A stretch of DNA of 5,297 bases from Deltaproteobacteria bacterium (GCA_021372695.1 JAJFTY010000097.1:1-5297); one strand, 5' to 3'. Positions 1 through 5,107 are shown, counted from the stretch's first letter. The notes: a model not told the origin generated them from the sequence alone. Numbers and translations are program-made.

Positions 1-560
1 TTGGCGAAGATGGAGAGGTGCTGAATGTCTTCCTCGGTGAGGACCAGGGGATACCCGCCCCGGTCCGCCTCGATGAGACCGATGACGGACTCCCTCAGGC
101 GGAGGGGGACGGCGATGGTGGCAAAACGGTTCTGCTTCGCGCTGACTTTCCTGTCCAGGTAGGTCACCCGGCTGTCTGCGTTGTAATCGCGGATGTAGAC
201 GTTCTCGCCCGTCTTGACCACGAGGGTCTCGATGCACTCGTGGCGTTCCAGGCTGAAGGGCCTCTGGAAAGCGATCTCCATCTCTTCGGGCGTAAAGCCG
301 ATTTCGTACTTGCACTCGAGAAGCTTGCTGTCCTTGCTGACCAGGTAAATGGCGACGCGGTCATAGCCGAAGACATGGGCGGTTTCCTCGACGATGGCGG
401 TCAGAACGGTGTCAAGGGAGACGGGTCGGGTAAGGAGATTGCTGATCTTGTGGACGGAGGTGAGAAGCCTGTCCTTTGCGTGAAGATCGCCCTGGTATTC
501 CTGGGGCTTCCAGGCCGATGCCTTGCGGTCTTCTGTTGAGGGTGCGTTTTTACGGGTCAT
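1..560 (-). CDS. GAF-domain signalling protein, N-terminal part (truncated by window edge)
   Basis: The reading frame from ATG at 560 is open through 186 codons to the left edge, so the C-terminus and any output domain are missing. Residues 1-27 are polar. Residues 28-62 look like the helix that leads into a GAF domain (KDRLLTSVHKISNLLTRPVS, then a run of hydrophobic-spaced helix residues). Residues 66-74 (YDRVAIYLV), 146-166 (FATIAVPLRL followed by VIGLIEAD) and 174-186 (LTEEDIQHLSIFA) match the strand and helix pattern of GAF domains, the last being the typical final helix. No membrane segment is visible, so it should be cytoplasmic. GAF domains sense small molecules or redox state and are joined to histidine kinase, sigma-54 activator, cyclase or phosphatase domains; which one applies here cannot be seen. 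ATG 560 lacks a clear Shine-Dalgarno sequence. In-frame GTG codons at 593 and 590 are alternatives, but they would lie almost at the predicted transcription start. Confidence 0.88.
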   Translation of the reverse strand, partial: MTRKNAPSTEDRKASAWKPQEYQGDLHAKDRLLTSVHKISNLLTRPVSLDTVLTAIVEETAHVFGYDRVAIYLVSKDSKLLECKYEIGFTPEEMEIAFQRPFSLERHECIETLVVKTGENVYIRDYNADSRVTYLDRKVSAKQNRFATIAVPLRLRESVIGLIEADRGGYPLVLTEEDIQHLSIFA

Positions 561-602
561 GCGTGCGTTGGGGTGGTGGGTTCCCGGCACCACGCATCGG
601 GA

Positions 603-630
603 ATCATACGCCTTTTATCGCGATTGGCAA
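603..630 (-). promoter_or_regulatory. Sigma-70-type promoter for the GAF-domain gene
   Basis: On the minus strand there is TTGCCA at 630-625, a 16-bp spacer, and TATGAT at 608-603. Each hexamer matches its consensus at five of six positions. The predicted start near 596 gives a leader of about 36 nt before ATG 560. This gene therefore appears not to depend on the sigma-54 promoters found elsewhere in the window. Confidence 0.5.
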
Positions 631-692
631 GGTTTATTTCCTCCCCCCACCTTCTGCCTCGTGACAACTCATGACTTCATGCGGTATCGGGA

Positions 693-729
693 CGGGGCGT
701 TCCTCGATGCCGCTCGAAGATCCGCCCCG
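693..729. other. Imperfect stem-loop between two minus-strand genes
   Basis: CGGGGCG at 693-699 pairs with CGCCCCG at 723-729, and a smaller TCGA/TCGA pairing can form inside the loop. It lies just after the stop codon of the 117-residue gene, where a terminator would be expected. There is no T-run on either side, so a terminator role is only a guess. Confidence 0.25.
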
Positions 730-754
730 GCGGGCAAGGCCTGCAATGCGGCCT

Positions 755-1108
755 TCAACGGATGGGAAGCGATGCAAAAAGTCCGTTCAGGCCGTAAATG
801 GCGACGACCTGGATTTCTTCGTCCCCTTCGATCCGGTCGAGCAGGGCTTCGATTTCATCGTAAAGGTCGCCGACGTTTTCCGCCCGCGCAGTGATGATGC
901 CCACGGCCCCCCGCTTCTCGTACGTCACGAGACGTTCGGGGATCCTTCGCACCCTCGTCGCAGCCCCGCCAGCGGGAACGAATACCCTGCCGGGGATCGC
1001 GTCGGCTGTCATGACTTCGGCCACGCGGGCCCTTGTCTTGCCGAGGCCGGCTTGGGTCGGGTCGGCGATCCACTGATAGATTGTTGCGGTTTTTTTCGGC
1101 GCTTCCAT
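755..1108 (-). CDS. Uncharacterised 117-residue protein, sigma-54 controlled
   Basis: I do not recognise this family. The start is well supported: on the minus strand GAGGAGG lies 8 nt before ATG 1108, and a sigma-54 promoter lies just upstream. The product is soluble with no signal peptide or membrane segment. Residues 67-74 (GAVGIITA), 78-94 (an acidic helix with GDLYDEIEALLDRIEG) and 99-106 (IQVVAIYG) suggest a strand-helix-strand unit. Residues 40-50 contain a glycine/alanine-rich stretch (VFVPAGGAA). No catalytic motif or metal-binding cluster is apparent. It is followed about 195 bp later by the GAF-domain gene on the same strand, which has its own promoter. The promoter type suggests expression only under a specific condition sensed by an enhancer-binding protein. 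Confidence 0.82.
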   Translation of the reverse strand: MEAPKKTATIYQWIADPTQAGLGKTRARVAEVMTADAIPGRVFVPAGGAATRVRRIPERLVTYEKRGAVGIITARAENVGDLYDEIEALLDRIEGDEEIQVVAIYGLNGLFASLPIR

Positions 1109-1150
1109 GATGTCGCCTCCTCTTTCGGCTTTTCCGTCAGTTTCTTCTAG

Positions 1151-1166
1151 AGCAATCGCTGTGCCC
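1151..1166 (-). promoter_or_regulatory. Sigma-54 (RpoN) promoter of the 117-residue gene
   Basis: The minus strand reads GGGCACAGCGATTGCT. This matches the TGGCAC-N5-TTGC consensus except at its first base and has the required GG-N10-GC spacing (GG at 1165-1164, GC at 1153-1152). The predicted start is near 1140, giving a leader of about 32 nt that contains the GGAGG site and ends at ATG 1108. The fit of promoter, leader, ribosome site and start codon makes this the best placed of the four sigma-54 promoters. Confidence 0.72.
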
Positions 1167-1182
1167 GGGCGCGCCTCATTTT

Positions 1183-1195
1183 TAAGTTGATGATA
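1183..1195 (-). promoter_or_regulatory. IHF-like site upstream of the 1151-1166 promoter
   Basis: The minus strand reads TATCATCAACTTA, which matches the IHF core WATCAA-N4-TTR at eight of nine defined positions, inside AT-rich DNA. It lies at about -43 to -55 from the predicted start. IHF commonly bends DNA at this place in sigma-54 promoters to bring the enhancer-bound activator to the polymerase. The core is short, so chance matches in AT-rich DNA are possible. Confidence 0.42.
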
Positions 1196-1237
1196 TTACG
1201 AGATATTTTTTTAGGCAGCCCGTGCGGGGAGGAAAGC

Positions 1238-1255
1238 GAGAAGCAAATGCTTCTC
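1238..1255. promoter_or_regulatory. Proximal palindromic enhancer (UAS) of the 117-residue gene
   Basis: GAGAAGCAAATGCTTCTC is a perfect inverted repeat of 8 bp arms around AA. Its centre is about 82 bp upstream of the -24 GG of the 1151-1166 promoter. A near-identical copy follows 82 bp further away at 1320-1337. A pair of dyads upstream of a sigma-54 promoter is the usual binding arrangement for an NtrC-type activator. Confidence 0.55.
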
Positions 1256-1319
1256 ACTTGCACAGCTTGCCGAAAGAACGAGACGAGTAAATGCATAACA
1301 AAATCAGAATCTTGTACAA

Positions 1320-1337
1320 AAGAAGCAAATGCTCCTC
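1320..1337. promoter_or_regulatory. Distal copy of the enhancer palindrome
   Basis: AAGAAGCAAATGCTCCTC matches the 1238-1255 element at 16 of 18 positions and keeps most of the dyad. The two copies are exactly 82 bp apart, close to eight helical turns. Its centre is about 164 bp upstream of the -24 GG. A looser third version, GGCAAATCCTTTT, begins near 1344. Confidence 0.5.
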
Positions 1338-1498
1338 GTTCCGGGCAAATCCTTTTCTTCGCTTTTTGGCTGCAATCTCGCCAGGCAATCAAATCATCAA
1401 GTACTGAAGCGTATGCGCAACTCTTATTCTAATTTCCTGTATTGTTTCATCTATTTTGAGGCGAAGTCCGGATCGACGCGACCTGGCGCATGCGCGTA

Positions 1499-1514
1499 TA
1501 AACGATTTCGTTTA
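1499..1514. promoter_or_regulatory. Perfect palindrome upstream of the orphan sigma-54 promoter
   Basis: TAAACGATTTCGTTTA has perfect 7-bp arms around TT. Its centre is about 87 bp upstream of the -24 GG at 1593, the same distance seen for the dyads at the other sigma-54 promoters. The arms (AAACGA/TCGTTT) differ from the AGCA/TGCT type, so a second activator may be involved. A GCGCATGCGC palindrome lies beside it at 1486-1495, and a similar GCGTATGCGC is at 1409-1418. Confidence 0.45.
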
Positions 1515-1591
1515 GACCCTTTCCGCCGGGGGATGACCTGCTTTTAGAAAACATCAATAATATTGTCGGCTTCCTGTGCATGCGGTGGCCC

Positions 1592-1607
1592 TGGCATCCC
1601 TCTTGCT
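1592..1607 (+). promoter_or_regulatory. Sigma-54 promoter with no coding sequence behind it
   Basis: TGGCATCCCTCTTGCT matches TGGCAC-N5-TTGCW closely and has exact GG-N10-GC spacing (GG at 1593-1594, GC at 1605-1606). The predicted start is near 1618. A perfect palindrome lies about 87 bp upstream, and an AT-rich stretch containing ATCAATAATATTG lies at 1553-1565. No ribosome binding site with a plausible gene follows, so the product may be an untranslated RNA. A chance match remains possible. Confidence 0.5.
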
Positions 1608-1617
1608 GATCCTGATC

Positions 1618-1790
1618 CCGCTCTGTCTGTTGATTACCTCTCTCCCATTCTCCCGGTCCAGGGCATCAGTCCTGGGCCGGGGGAAACGGATCCCCGAGAT
1701 CATCCCTGCTCGATTGTTCCTGCGCGTCGAAGCAGGCGATGTTCGGACGACAAGCCGTAGATGCCGCAACGAGTGGATCCTGGTTTTTTC
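1618..1790 (+). ncRNA. Candidate sigma-54-dependent small RNA
   Basis: The stretch begins at the predicted start of the 1592-1607 promoter. It contains an 11-bp stem (1652-1662 with 1671-1681, loop of 8), in which the one non-Watson-Crick pair is U-G on the plus strand but would be A-C on the other strand. A second stem pairs 1705-1713 with 1727-1736 (9 bp, one bulged A). A run of six T ends at 1788, though no clear stem sits directly before it, so the 3' end is uncertain. No known RNA family is recognised. It could equally be a long untranslated leader or a decayed gene. Confidence 0.28.
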
Positions 1791-1953
1791 TTGATCGCAT
1801 AGGCACTCGACGGATCGAAGAGGTTCCGCGAATCCATGGCGGCCCCATGCGCTCATACTTTCATCCTGTCCGTAATATATTCGATTATCGAGAGTTTCCC
1901 CCCTGCAACTGCACGTGTCGGTCTGCAGCCATTGCGTCGTCACAGAGGATACG

Positions 1954-1963
1954 AGCATTTCAT
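1954..1963. promoter_or_regulatory. Possible distal enhancer half-site for the permease promoter
   Basis: The reverse strand of this stretch reads ATGAAATGCT, sharing AAATGCTC with the 1320-1337 element. It is about 197 bp upstream of the -24 GG of the permease promoter, somewhat farther than the distal elements elsewhere. The match is partial, so this is a weak call. Confidence 0.22.
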
Positions 1964-2052
1964 CCGGTCGTGGATCATTTGACCTGTCGTATGTGATCTT
2001 ACTTCTGAATCGCGCTCTTCCCTCTCGATCCTTGATTCCGCGTGTTTCCCGA

Positions 2053-2077
2053 ATTCATTGTCATGAATGTTTTGCTC
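2053..2077. promoter_or_regulatory. Proximal enhancer region of the permease promoter
   Basis: Two features overlap here. ATTCAT-TGTC-ATGAAT (2053-2068) is a perfect inverted repeat. AATGTTTTGCTC (2066-2077) matches the element upstream of the 5108-5124 promoter at 11 of 12 positions. In both cases AATGTTTTG starts exactly 89 bp before the -24 GG. TTTGCTC is also the exact reverse complement of the left arm of the 5015-5031 dyad. Confidence 0.42.
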
Positions 2078-2104
2078 TACCGGGATCGCGGGGCCGCCAC
2101 CGGG

Positions 2105-2132
2105 CATCTTTATATAATGCAATAATTTTATA
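2105..2132. promoter_or_regulatory. AT-rich block with possible IHF site upstream of the permease promoter
   Basis: CATCT, TATAAT and TAAT occur here in the same register as in the 5059-5080 stretch upstream of the other promoter; 16 of 22 positions agree with no gap. On the minus strand 2132-2120 reads TATAAAATTATTG, which matches the IHF core at eight of nine positions. The orientation is opposite to that of the other two IHF-like sites, which lowers confidence. Confidence 0.35.
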
Positions 2133-2153
2133 TGGTTAAGCGGGTGGTGCCTG

Positions 2154-2170
2154 CGGCATGCTCCTTGCTC
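2154..2170 (+). promoter_or_regulatory. Sigma-54 promoter upstream of the permease gene
   Basis: CGGCATGCTCCTTGCTC has GG at 2155-2156, GC at 2167-2168 and the 10-bp spacing required for RpoN; the -12 block TTGCT is perfect. The same 17 bases recur at 5108-5124. The predicted start near 2180 leaves a leader of about 324 nt before the permease start, unusually long. No gene lies in between, so the permease is the likely target. Confidence 0.65.
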
Positions 2171-2179
2171 TCCGGCTTG

Positions 2180-2503
2180 GCGCCATTGGCAGCGTGCGAT
2201 TGCATTCATTCAAGGCTCCTGTCCTGCCGCGAAGGCGAATGCGCGTCTTGCCTCTTCGCGATGAGCGGCCAATCCGCTTGATGACGGCGAATGTGAGGGT
2301 CTGACTGGCTGCATGCGGGGTTGTGCCGATGGACATTCATCAGGGAAGGGGGTGTAACGGCGCATCTGACCTGGGATGCAAAAAAGGCAGTTGTGGAACT
2401 TCAGGCAAAATCATATAAGTGCGGGCTTATTTATAGGCAAGGGATGAGAAACACTCGCATGGTTGGTGATTCATTCTAACAAGGTGAAAGGGAGGATGAG
2501 TGT
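2180..2503 (+). other. Long structured leader of the permease mRNA
   Basis: If transcription starts at the 2154-2170 promoter, this is the untranslated leader. Hairpins seen are CGCGAAG (2228-2234) with CTTCGCG (2254-2260), AGCGG (2264-2268) with CCGCT (2274-2278), and a weak ATAAG/CTTAT pair (2415-2419 with 2426-2430). I recognise no known riboswitch. A 21-codon frame from ATG 2239 has no good ribosome site. Confidence 0.35.
2391..2419 (+). promoter_or_regulatory. Weak sigma-70-like promoter near the permease gene
   Basis: TTGTGG (2391-2396), a 17-bp spacer and TATAAG (2414-2419) form a possible housekeeping promoter with a start near 2426. The -10 is good but the -35 matches only at TTG. 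It would give a shorter leader and basal expression. Confidence 0.2.
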
Positions 2504-3889
2504 ATGGCAATTTTCTTACCAGGAGTGAAGAAAAGGAATGACGGGGAGGAAACCCCCTTTATTCATTGGGGATGGGAAATGACCGAGATGTTCCAGGCCA
2601 TGGTGATGTTCGTCACCGGCATCGGCGCCATCGCGGTCCTGCAGGACCTCTTCGGGTTTTCTTTTGAAGTGGCCCTGACGATCGTGGCCTTCCACGAATT
2701 GACCTACTGCTTGCACCAGATCATGGGAGACCCGATCATTCCGGGCTGGATCACCCCGGCCATCCCCCTGACGATGGCCTATATCCAGCAGTATGCGATG
2801 GGGCCGGAGAGGATTCATGCCATGATCGCCCTGCAGATCATGGTCGGCGCCCTGTTCCTGGTTCTCGGGATCACGGGGCTGGCCAAAAAGCTCCTGGACA
2901 TCGTCCCCATCCCCCTGCAGGCCGGGATCATCCTGGGTGCGGGTATTTCGGCCCTCATCGGGAAGTACGTGTTCGGCAACGTGCCCGGGTTCGGCTTCAA
3001 CAAGTACCCCATCAGCATCACCGTCGGCGGGCTGATCGCGCTTTACCTGTTGTTTTCCCAGGTGTTCATCAAAAAAGTGCGGGAGAGCCAGAAGCTGGAC
3101 AAGGCGGATTTCTGGGTAAAAGTGGCGAACTACGGGATGGTGCCCGGTCTCGTGGTCGGCATTATCGTCGCTTGGAGCGTAGGGGAAGTGAAACTGCCCA
3201 CATTTACCTCCGACATTATTTTCATGCCCCGATTTTCCGAAGTATGGAACAACGTGTCCATTTTCGGCGTGGGACTCCCTTCTTGGGAAATTTGGGTCGG
3301 CGCCATTCCCATGGCGTTGATCGCCTACATTATTGCCTTCGGCGACGTCGTCATCGGGACAACGTGCATCAAGAACGCAAATGAAGAGTTCCGCCACGAC
3401 GAAATCGTCGACCGCGACCCGAACCGCTTGAGCCTGCTGTGCGCGCTCCGAAACTTCCTCGAGGGTGTTTTCGCGACCACCCCGACGCTGGCGGGACCGC
3501 TGTGGGCGGCCATGACGGTGGCCGTCACGGAGCGTTACAAACTGGGCCGCAAGGCGATGGATTCCATCTTCGGCGGTGCGGGCAGCTTCAACATCATGAA
3601 GTTCCTCAGCTGTCTGATCCTGCCCCTGGTGGCTATTTTCAAGGATTCGCTCCCGATCGCTCTGTCCTTTACCCTGATTATCCAGGCCTTTGCCTGCGGC
3701 TACATTGCCATGGGTCTGGTCCGGAACAACGCGGACCGGGGATTGACGACGCTCATCGGCGGCGCCCTGGCCGTGGCCGGCCCTGCCAAGGGATTGGCCA
3801 TCGGAATCGTTCTGTGCCTCGCTCTCGAGGGCCCCAAGGCCTTTACCGCGAAGTACAACCAGATGAAGAGCGAAGGGCTTGTCGATTAA
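2504..3889 (+). CDS. Polytopic permease, NCS2/UraA-like (SLC23-type fold)
   Basis: This 461-residue inner-membrane protein should carry a small organic solute across the membrane; the substrate is not evident. GGGAGG (2490-2495) lies 8 nt before ATG 2504, fixing the start. The first 25 residues are cytoplasmic. Many hydrophobic segments follow, for example 29-50, 105-125, 138-153, 170-188, 213-228, 264-285, 365-380, 385-405 and 413-441, and the length fits the NCS2 family (about 400-480). The stretch IAFGDVVIGT (277-286) resembles the helix carrying the key acidic residue in UraA-type transporters, here D281. RNFLEGVFATTPTLAGPLWA (316-335) resembles the half-helix that completes the substrate site. 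The classical nucleobase signature (N-x-G-x4-T) is not visible, so xanthine or uracil need not be the substrate. It is preceded by a sigma-54 promoter and followed by a strong stem-loop, suggesting a single-gene unit. Confidence 0.85.
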   Translation: MAIFLPGVKKRNDGEETPFIHWGWEMTEMFQAMVMFVTGIGAIAVLQDLFGFSFEVALTIVAFHELTYCLHQIMGDPIIPGWITPAIPLTMAYIQQYAMGPERIHAMIALQIMVGALFLVLGITGLAKKLLDIVPIPLQAGIILGAGISALIGKYVFGNVPGFGFNKYPISITVGGLIALYLLFSQVFIKKVRESQKLDKADFWVKVANYGMVPGLVVGIIVAWSVGEVKLPTFTSDIIFMPRFSEVWNNVSIFGVGLPSWEIWVGAIPMALIAYIIAFGDVVIGTTCIKNANEEFRHDEIVDRDPNRLSLLCALRNFLEGVFATTPTLAGPLWAAMTVAVTERYKLGRKAMDSIFGGAGSFNIMKFLSCLILPLVAIFKDSLPIALSFTLIIQAFACGYIAMGLVRNNADRGLTTLIGGALAVAGPAKGLAIGIVLCLALEGPKAFTAKYNQMKSEGLVD

Positions 3890-3923
3890 GTCAGAGAAAG
3901 AGCTTGATTGCATATCGCTTCTT

Positions 3924-3964
3924 GGTTATAAGGGCCCCTGGCTGGCACAGGGGCCCTTATAACC
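3924..3964. terminator. Perfect 17-bp stem-loop after the permease gene
   Basis: GGTTATAAGGGCCCCTG (3924-3940) and its exact reverse complement (3948-3964) flank a 7-nt loop, GCTGGCA. It starts 34 bp after the permease stop. The stem is very stable, but no T-run follows on either strand beyond the TT inside the 3' arm, so it is not a textbook intrinsic terminator. It may still end transcription or protect the 3' end of the mRNA. Confidence 0.6.
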
Positions 3965-4125
3965 CATCTTCGATCCCCAATACATAGCAGCCGCCGAAGC
4001 GACAAAGCAGTGTGCGAAGTTTTCACCCATTTGCGAGTGCGTACTGACGCATCGCCGGGAAGGGTGAAGGGTCGAGGCCTCTCTCGCCATGCAGTCGAGC
4101 AGCAGGAAGGGGCGGTGAAACGAAT

Positions 4126-4665
4126 ATGAAACCGGGCAACAGGAAGAAGATTCTCGAGAGCAGGAAAGCGAAAACATTCTACCTTGCGGGGATGGTGGTT
4201 GCCATGCTCATCTCCGTGAGCGGGCTTTTTCTGGCAAAGGCGGGGCATGGCGGGGCGCAGTTGTGGCCGGATAGTTTCGGGTCGCTTTCGGCGATCAGTG
4301 TCCTTGGCTGGGTCATGGGCCTCTGCGGCGTGATGGGCGCAGCCGTCTTCTCGCGAAGAAGCAAGGGCATCTATACCCTGAGCGGAGTATCGCTGACCTA
4401 TTCTGGGGTGACCGACCGCGATCGCTGGACCCTCGAGAACAGCGCCATCCAGGATAGCTCGACGGCTCAATCCTGGATGGAAGCCCGCCTCGGTTGCTCC
4501 AGGATCGTCCTGACGCTCGATGAAACGACTGTCGACAAGAACCGGATCGAGATCGGTCCCTTCAATAAGAAAGTGGCGGAGAGATGGCTGGCGGAGCTGA
4601 AACGAATCAGCGGGGACTCGGTTCAACCCCCAGGAATCAACAGGAAGAAAGCAATATCCGCCTGA
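4126..4665 (+). CDS. Small membrane protein with C-terminal PH-like soluble domain
   Basis: This is a 179-residue protein of uncharacterised function. A basic start (KPGNRKK) is followed by two hydrophobic segments at about 17-38 and 54-75, with a short loop between, and then by about 100 soluble residues. The basic RRSK after the second segment suggests that both termini are cytoplasmic. The soluble part begins GIYTLSGVSLTYSG (81-94), has strand-like IVLTLDETTV (127-136) and ends in a helix (KKVAERWLAELKRI, 148-161). This is reminiscent of bacterial PH (DUF304-like) domains behind two membrane helices, but that is inference from pattern only. GGCGGTGA (4111-4118) lies 7 nt before ATG 4126 and matches GGAGGTGA at seven of eight positions. 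It is separated from the permease gene by the 3924-3964 stem-loop, so it is probably transcribed on its own; I see no clear promoter. Confidence 0.75.
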   Translation: MKPGNRKKILESRKAKTFYLAGMVVAMLISVSGLFLAKAGHGGAQLWPDSFGSLSAISVLGWVMGLCGVMGAAVFSRRSKGIYTLSGVSLTYSGVTDRDRWTLENSAIQDSSTAQSWMEARLGCSRIVLTLDETTVDKNRIEIGPFNKKVAERWLAELKRISGDSVQPPGINRKKAISA

Positions 4666-4784
4666 AAACCCCTCCAGTCGGCCTGCGTTGAGCTGGCCGA
4701 TCCATTTGCATTCTGACACGAGTCACAGTCGGAACGTCCCCCCCTCTATTTTACCCCCACTTCTTTTCCCTGTCGGCGATGAAG

Positions 4785-4801
4785 CCCGGCTGCAAGCCGG
4801 G
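4785..4801. other. Compact GC-rich hairpin
   Basis: CCCGGCT (4785-4791) pairs with AGCCGGG (4795-4801) around a 3-nt loop. No T-run follows. It lies about 120 bp after the membrane-protein gene and may be an mRNA 3'-end structure, but no role can be assigned. Confidence 0.3.
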
Positions 4802-4924
4802 AAAGACATTCGTATCGATGTGCCGCGAACCGGGCCATCCCGGCAAATCGGCACATATTATTTTCGACCTGCCAAAGAGCGGCCCCGCTGTTTCCTGAAC
4901 TGTTACCCAAGTATTTCCTCTGCG

Positions 4925-4942
4925 GTGCAGCATATGCTGCAC
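4925..4942. promoter_or_regulatory. Distal palindromic enhancer of the 5108-5124 promoter
   Basis: GTGCAGCATATGCTGCAC is a perfect 18-bp palindrome. Its 14-bp core matches the core of the 1238-1255 palindrome at 11 positions; both have the form AGCA-N2-TGCT. Its centre is about 175 bp upstream of the -24 GG, similar to the distal element at the 117-residue gene (164 bp). Confidence 0.5.
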
Positions 4943-5014
4943 TTACTGAAATATGTCCTGTATCTCGCAACCTTCCTGTCGATCGTGATGAAAAACACTG
5001 CCGCTATCCTGGGC

Positions 5015-5031
5015 GAGCAAATGTTTTGATC
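5015..5031. promoter_or_regulatory. Proximal enhancer dyad of the 5108-5124 promoter
   Basis: GAGCAAATGTTTTGATC is a near-palindrome in which seven... of eight outer pairs tested, six are complementary. It contains AGCAAATG, which is shared with the palindromes at 1238 and 1320. Its AATGTTTTG starts exactly 89 bp before the -24 GG, as at the permease promoter. Confidence 0.48.
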
Positions 5032-5079
5032 CGTTCTTCCCGGGCAGTCCGCCGCCGCCATCTCCCTATAATCTATTAA

Positions 5080-5092
5080 TATCAGCACTTTG
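5080..5092 (+). promoter_or_regulatory. IHF-like site upstream of the 5108-5124 promoter
   Basis: TATCAGCACTTTG matches WATCAA-N4-TTR at eight of nine positions and follows an AT-rich stretch (TATAATCTATTAAT). It occupies about -54 to -42, within one base of the position of the IHF-like site at the 117-residue gene, and in the same orientation relative to transcription. Confidence 0.45.
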
Positions 5093-5107
5093 CAATGTGG
5101 AAATCAT

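Larger units (their letters stand above)
1109..2503. other. 1.4-kb regulatory intergenic region without a convincing gene
   Basis: Open frames here are short, lack ribosome binding sites, overlap one another on both strands and give compositions unlike the neighbouring proteins, so I call no coding sequence. The stretch separates a minus-strand gene from a plus-strand gene. It holds three sigma-54-type promoters, several palindromes, AT-rich bend sites and strong hairpins, listed separately. I see nothing clear at 1345-1400 or 1800-1950 beyond these elements. Confidence 0.6.

Noticed and set aside
18..539. A 173-codon plus-strand frame opposite the GAF gene
   Set aside because: The minus-strand frame shows a coherent GAF domain; the plus-strand product is an acidic, glycine-rich shadow.
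1576..1794. A GTG-started frame beginning with a signal-peptide-like hydrophobic stretch
   Set aside because: There is no ribosome site, the start lies upstream of the predicted transcription start, and the hydrophobic part coincides with the sigma-54 promoter sequence.
1554..1958. A 134-codon minus-strand frame in the intergenic region
   Set aside because: The product is arginine- and serine-rich with no domain-like pattern, there is no ribosome site, and the frame runs opposite to the promoter evidence.
1739..1996. An 85-codon plus-strand frame downstream of the orphan sigma-54 promoter
   Set aside because: There is no properly spaced ribosome site, the start lies just after a predicted stem arm, rare-looking codons (ATA, CGA) are common, and the product has no recognisable pattern. 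It remains the main alternative to the small-RNA idea.
1109..2503. CRISPR array, tRNA, rRNA or insertion sequence in the long intergenic region
   Set aside because: No regular repeat-spacer series, cloverleaf with CCA-type end, rRNA motif, transposase frame or terminal inverted repeats are visible; the only repeats are the isolated enhancer-like palindromes.
2516..3913. A 465-codon frame on the minus strand opposite the permease
   Set aside because: It is a shadow of the permease frame: histidine-, glutamine- and glycine-rich low-complexity product, no ribosome site, whereas the plus-strand frame has clear membrane segments and a strong start.
3943..3957. TGGCAC in the loop of the long hairpin as a -24 box
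   Set aside because: No TTGC lies at the required distance; the match is part of the stem-loop.
4694..4709. TGGCCGATCCATTTGC as a further sigma-54 promoter
   Set aside because: The distance between GG and GC is 11 bp instead of the required 10.
3886..4719. A 277-codon minus-strand frame over the small membrane-protein gene
   Set aside because: It runs through the 3924-3964 stem-loop and the whole opposite gene, has no ribosome site, and lacks family-like features.
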